A stretch of 8,105 bases of DNA, from assembly GCA_022564455.1 (NCBI GenBank), contig JADFLK010000083.1, positions 1 through 8,105 on the forward strand, read 5' to 3'. A program made the position numbers and the translations under genes. This document shows positions 7,136 to 8,105 of the stretch, one piece after another. Within the stretch, counting starts at the first letter, position 1, and every line of letters starts with the position of its first letter. The notes under the pieces are model-generated. The model searched no databases. It saw nothing but the letters and a program-made list of their open reading frames with translations, and was not told the origin of the DNA. The stretch is from Bacteroidota bacterium. Its GTDB lineage: Bacteria; Bacteroidota; Rhodothermia; Rhodothermales; Rubricoccaceae.

Positions 7136-8105
7136 ATGCTCACTCGTTCGTTCGGTTTCCGGAAGTACAAGGGCGTATTTGCTGCCCCCAACCTCAGGTT
7201 GGCTTGCGCTTTAGCGTTTGTCTTCATAAGCACCTCCGTCGTGTGGGCTCAGGCACCGGACTTTGATCCATCGTGGTATGATGCCTCACTCACGTATGTG
7301 AAGCTGGAGGTTGTGGATGATGGTATCTATGAGGTTTCTGGAAGCGAATTGTCCTCGGCCGGCGTCATCCTCGCCGCCATCGACCCGGTTACACTGAAGC
7401 TGTTTGAGAATGGGGTGGAAATCCCAATTGCCTTCATCGGTGATGACACGTCGATGGATGCGACTGATCGAATTCAGTTCATCGGCAAACGCAATACGGG
7501 CGCTGACGAGGGTTGGGCCTATTACGAAACAACGATTTATGAAGGCCAGACACCTGACGATCCCCTACAGAGTAGCCAGGAATACAGCCTGTTCACCGAC
7601 ACAGCCTATTACTGGCTTACCTGGACGGGGCAGCCTGGTCTCCGCTATACCGACGAGCCAATTACACCAGAGCCGGGCGCGACGGAAATAACGTTTGTGC
7701 TCCAGACGCAGCAGACCGAACAGAACTGGCAACGTTACAACGGCGATTCTACCGACAACGGCCACCCCTATTATACCCATGGAGAAGGGGATATCTGGCG
7801 CACGTTTATACAAACATCTATCCGACGGGACTCTGTGCAAATGGCTGCGCGTAACGTCCGCCATTCGGGCATGAGTTGGTCCTCGGCCATCATTGAAGTA
7901 CGCGTTGTGGCAGGCTCTGCAGCCCACCACGATATGACCCTGAAAGTACGCCTGTGGGCCGATGGTGGCGCCTACGTAGCGATGGACGAAGTAGACTGGA
8001 CCGGATACGAATTCCGAACACTTACTGCGTCGATTCCGCAGAACGAGATCTATACCTACGAAGGGACGGTATACACGGAAATCGTCTCTGACAACCGTTT
8101 TTATG
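7136..8105 (+). CDS. Secreted protein resembling the N-terminal region of C25 (gingipain/PorU-type) peptidases, partial
   Basis: From ATG 7136 the frame stays open for 323 codons to the window edge. Residues 1-39 form a long signal peptide: a basic start with R4, R9, K10, K12 and R21, hydrophobic core LACALAFVFISTSVVWA (22-38), cleavage near AQA. The mature start resembles the N-terminal domain of C25 peptidases and PorU. YVKLEVVDDGIYEVSGSEL (54-72) fits the opening YVK-V-x-x-x-G-(I/V)-Y pattern. Next come IDPVTLKLFENGVEIPI (82-98), DRIQFIGKRN (111-120) and YYWLTW (158-163). The 190-223 stretch, ending HGEGDIWRTF, recalls the beta-rich segment before the catalytic domain. If the assignment holds, the product is exported by Sec and then acts at the cell surface, either as a secreted protease or as the type IX sortase. 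The catalytic His/Cys and any C-terminal sorting domain lie beyond the window. No Shine-Dalgarno sequence is seen. Family call moderate; existence of the gene strong. Confidence 0.7.
   Translation, partial: MLTRSFGFRKYKGVFAAPNLRLACALAFVFISTSVVWAQAPDFDPSWYDASLTYVKLEVVDDGIYEVSGSELSSAGVILAAIDPVTLKLFENGVEIPIAFIGDDTSMDATDRIQFIGKRNTGADEGWAYYETTIYEGQTPDDPLQSSQEYSLFTDTAYYWLTWTGQPGLRYTDEPITPEPGATEITFVLQTQQTEQNWQRYNGDSTDNGHPYYTHGEGDIWRTFIQTSIRRDSVQMAARNVRHSGMSWSSAIIEVRVVAGSAAHHDMTLKVRLWADGGAYVAMDEVDWTGYEFRTLTASIPQNEIYTYEGTVYTEIVSDNRFY

Noticed and set aside
7404..7930. Open frames on both strands (7404-7691 plus, 7565-7930 minus) within the right-edge gene
   Set aside because: They overlap the continuous frame from 7136, which has a signal peptide and C25-like motifs; the alternatives show none.

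Overview
The window looks like a chromosomal surface-polysaccharide locus from a moderately GC-rich member of the Bacteroidota/Rhodothermota (FCB) group. This is inferred from three things: a very long non-lipidated SLBB polysaccharide-export protein of the type common in that group, the front part of a large secreted protein resembling gingipain/PorU (peptidase C25, type IX secretion) proteins, and gene starts that mostly lack a Shine-Dalgarno sequence. No rRNA, tRNA, insertion sequence, CRISPR array or integrase is visible.

Left part (1-3723, minus strand): a two-gene operon. The upstream gene (3723-901) encodes a 940-residue Wza-like outer-membrane/periplasmic export protein with a signal peptide, one Poly_export domain and seven SLBB repeats. 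Sixteen bases further on begins a GTG-started Wzz/GumC-like chain-length protein (884 to beyond base 1), which is cut by the window edge. Together they would form the co-polymerase/export half of a Wzy-type polysaccharide pathway.

Middle (3724-5878, plus strand): a divergent intergenic region of about 240 bases with a possible promoter, then a small outer-membrane beta-barrel protein (3963-4475). A short leader carries a clear stem-loop (4516-4545), followed by a WbuB-like GT4 glycosyltransferase (4595-5878).

Right part: a GT2 glycosyltransferase on the minus strand (6916-5921), convergent with the GT4 gene. A divergent intergenic region with small dyads follows, then the first 323 codons of a large secreted protein (7136 to beyond 8105). 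Its N-terminal layout matches C25/gingipain-PorU-type proteins; the catalytic part is outside the window.

Working together: the two glycosyltransferases would build a repeat unit on a lipid carrier, the Wzz-like protein would set chain length, and the SLBB protein would carry the product to or across the outer membrane. The neighbouring C25-like gene is notable because in Porphyromonas type IX cargo proteins are attached by PorU to an anionic LPS whose synthesis uses this kind of machinery. A functional link here is only a hypothesis. There is no gene-free stretch longer than 300 bases.
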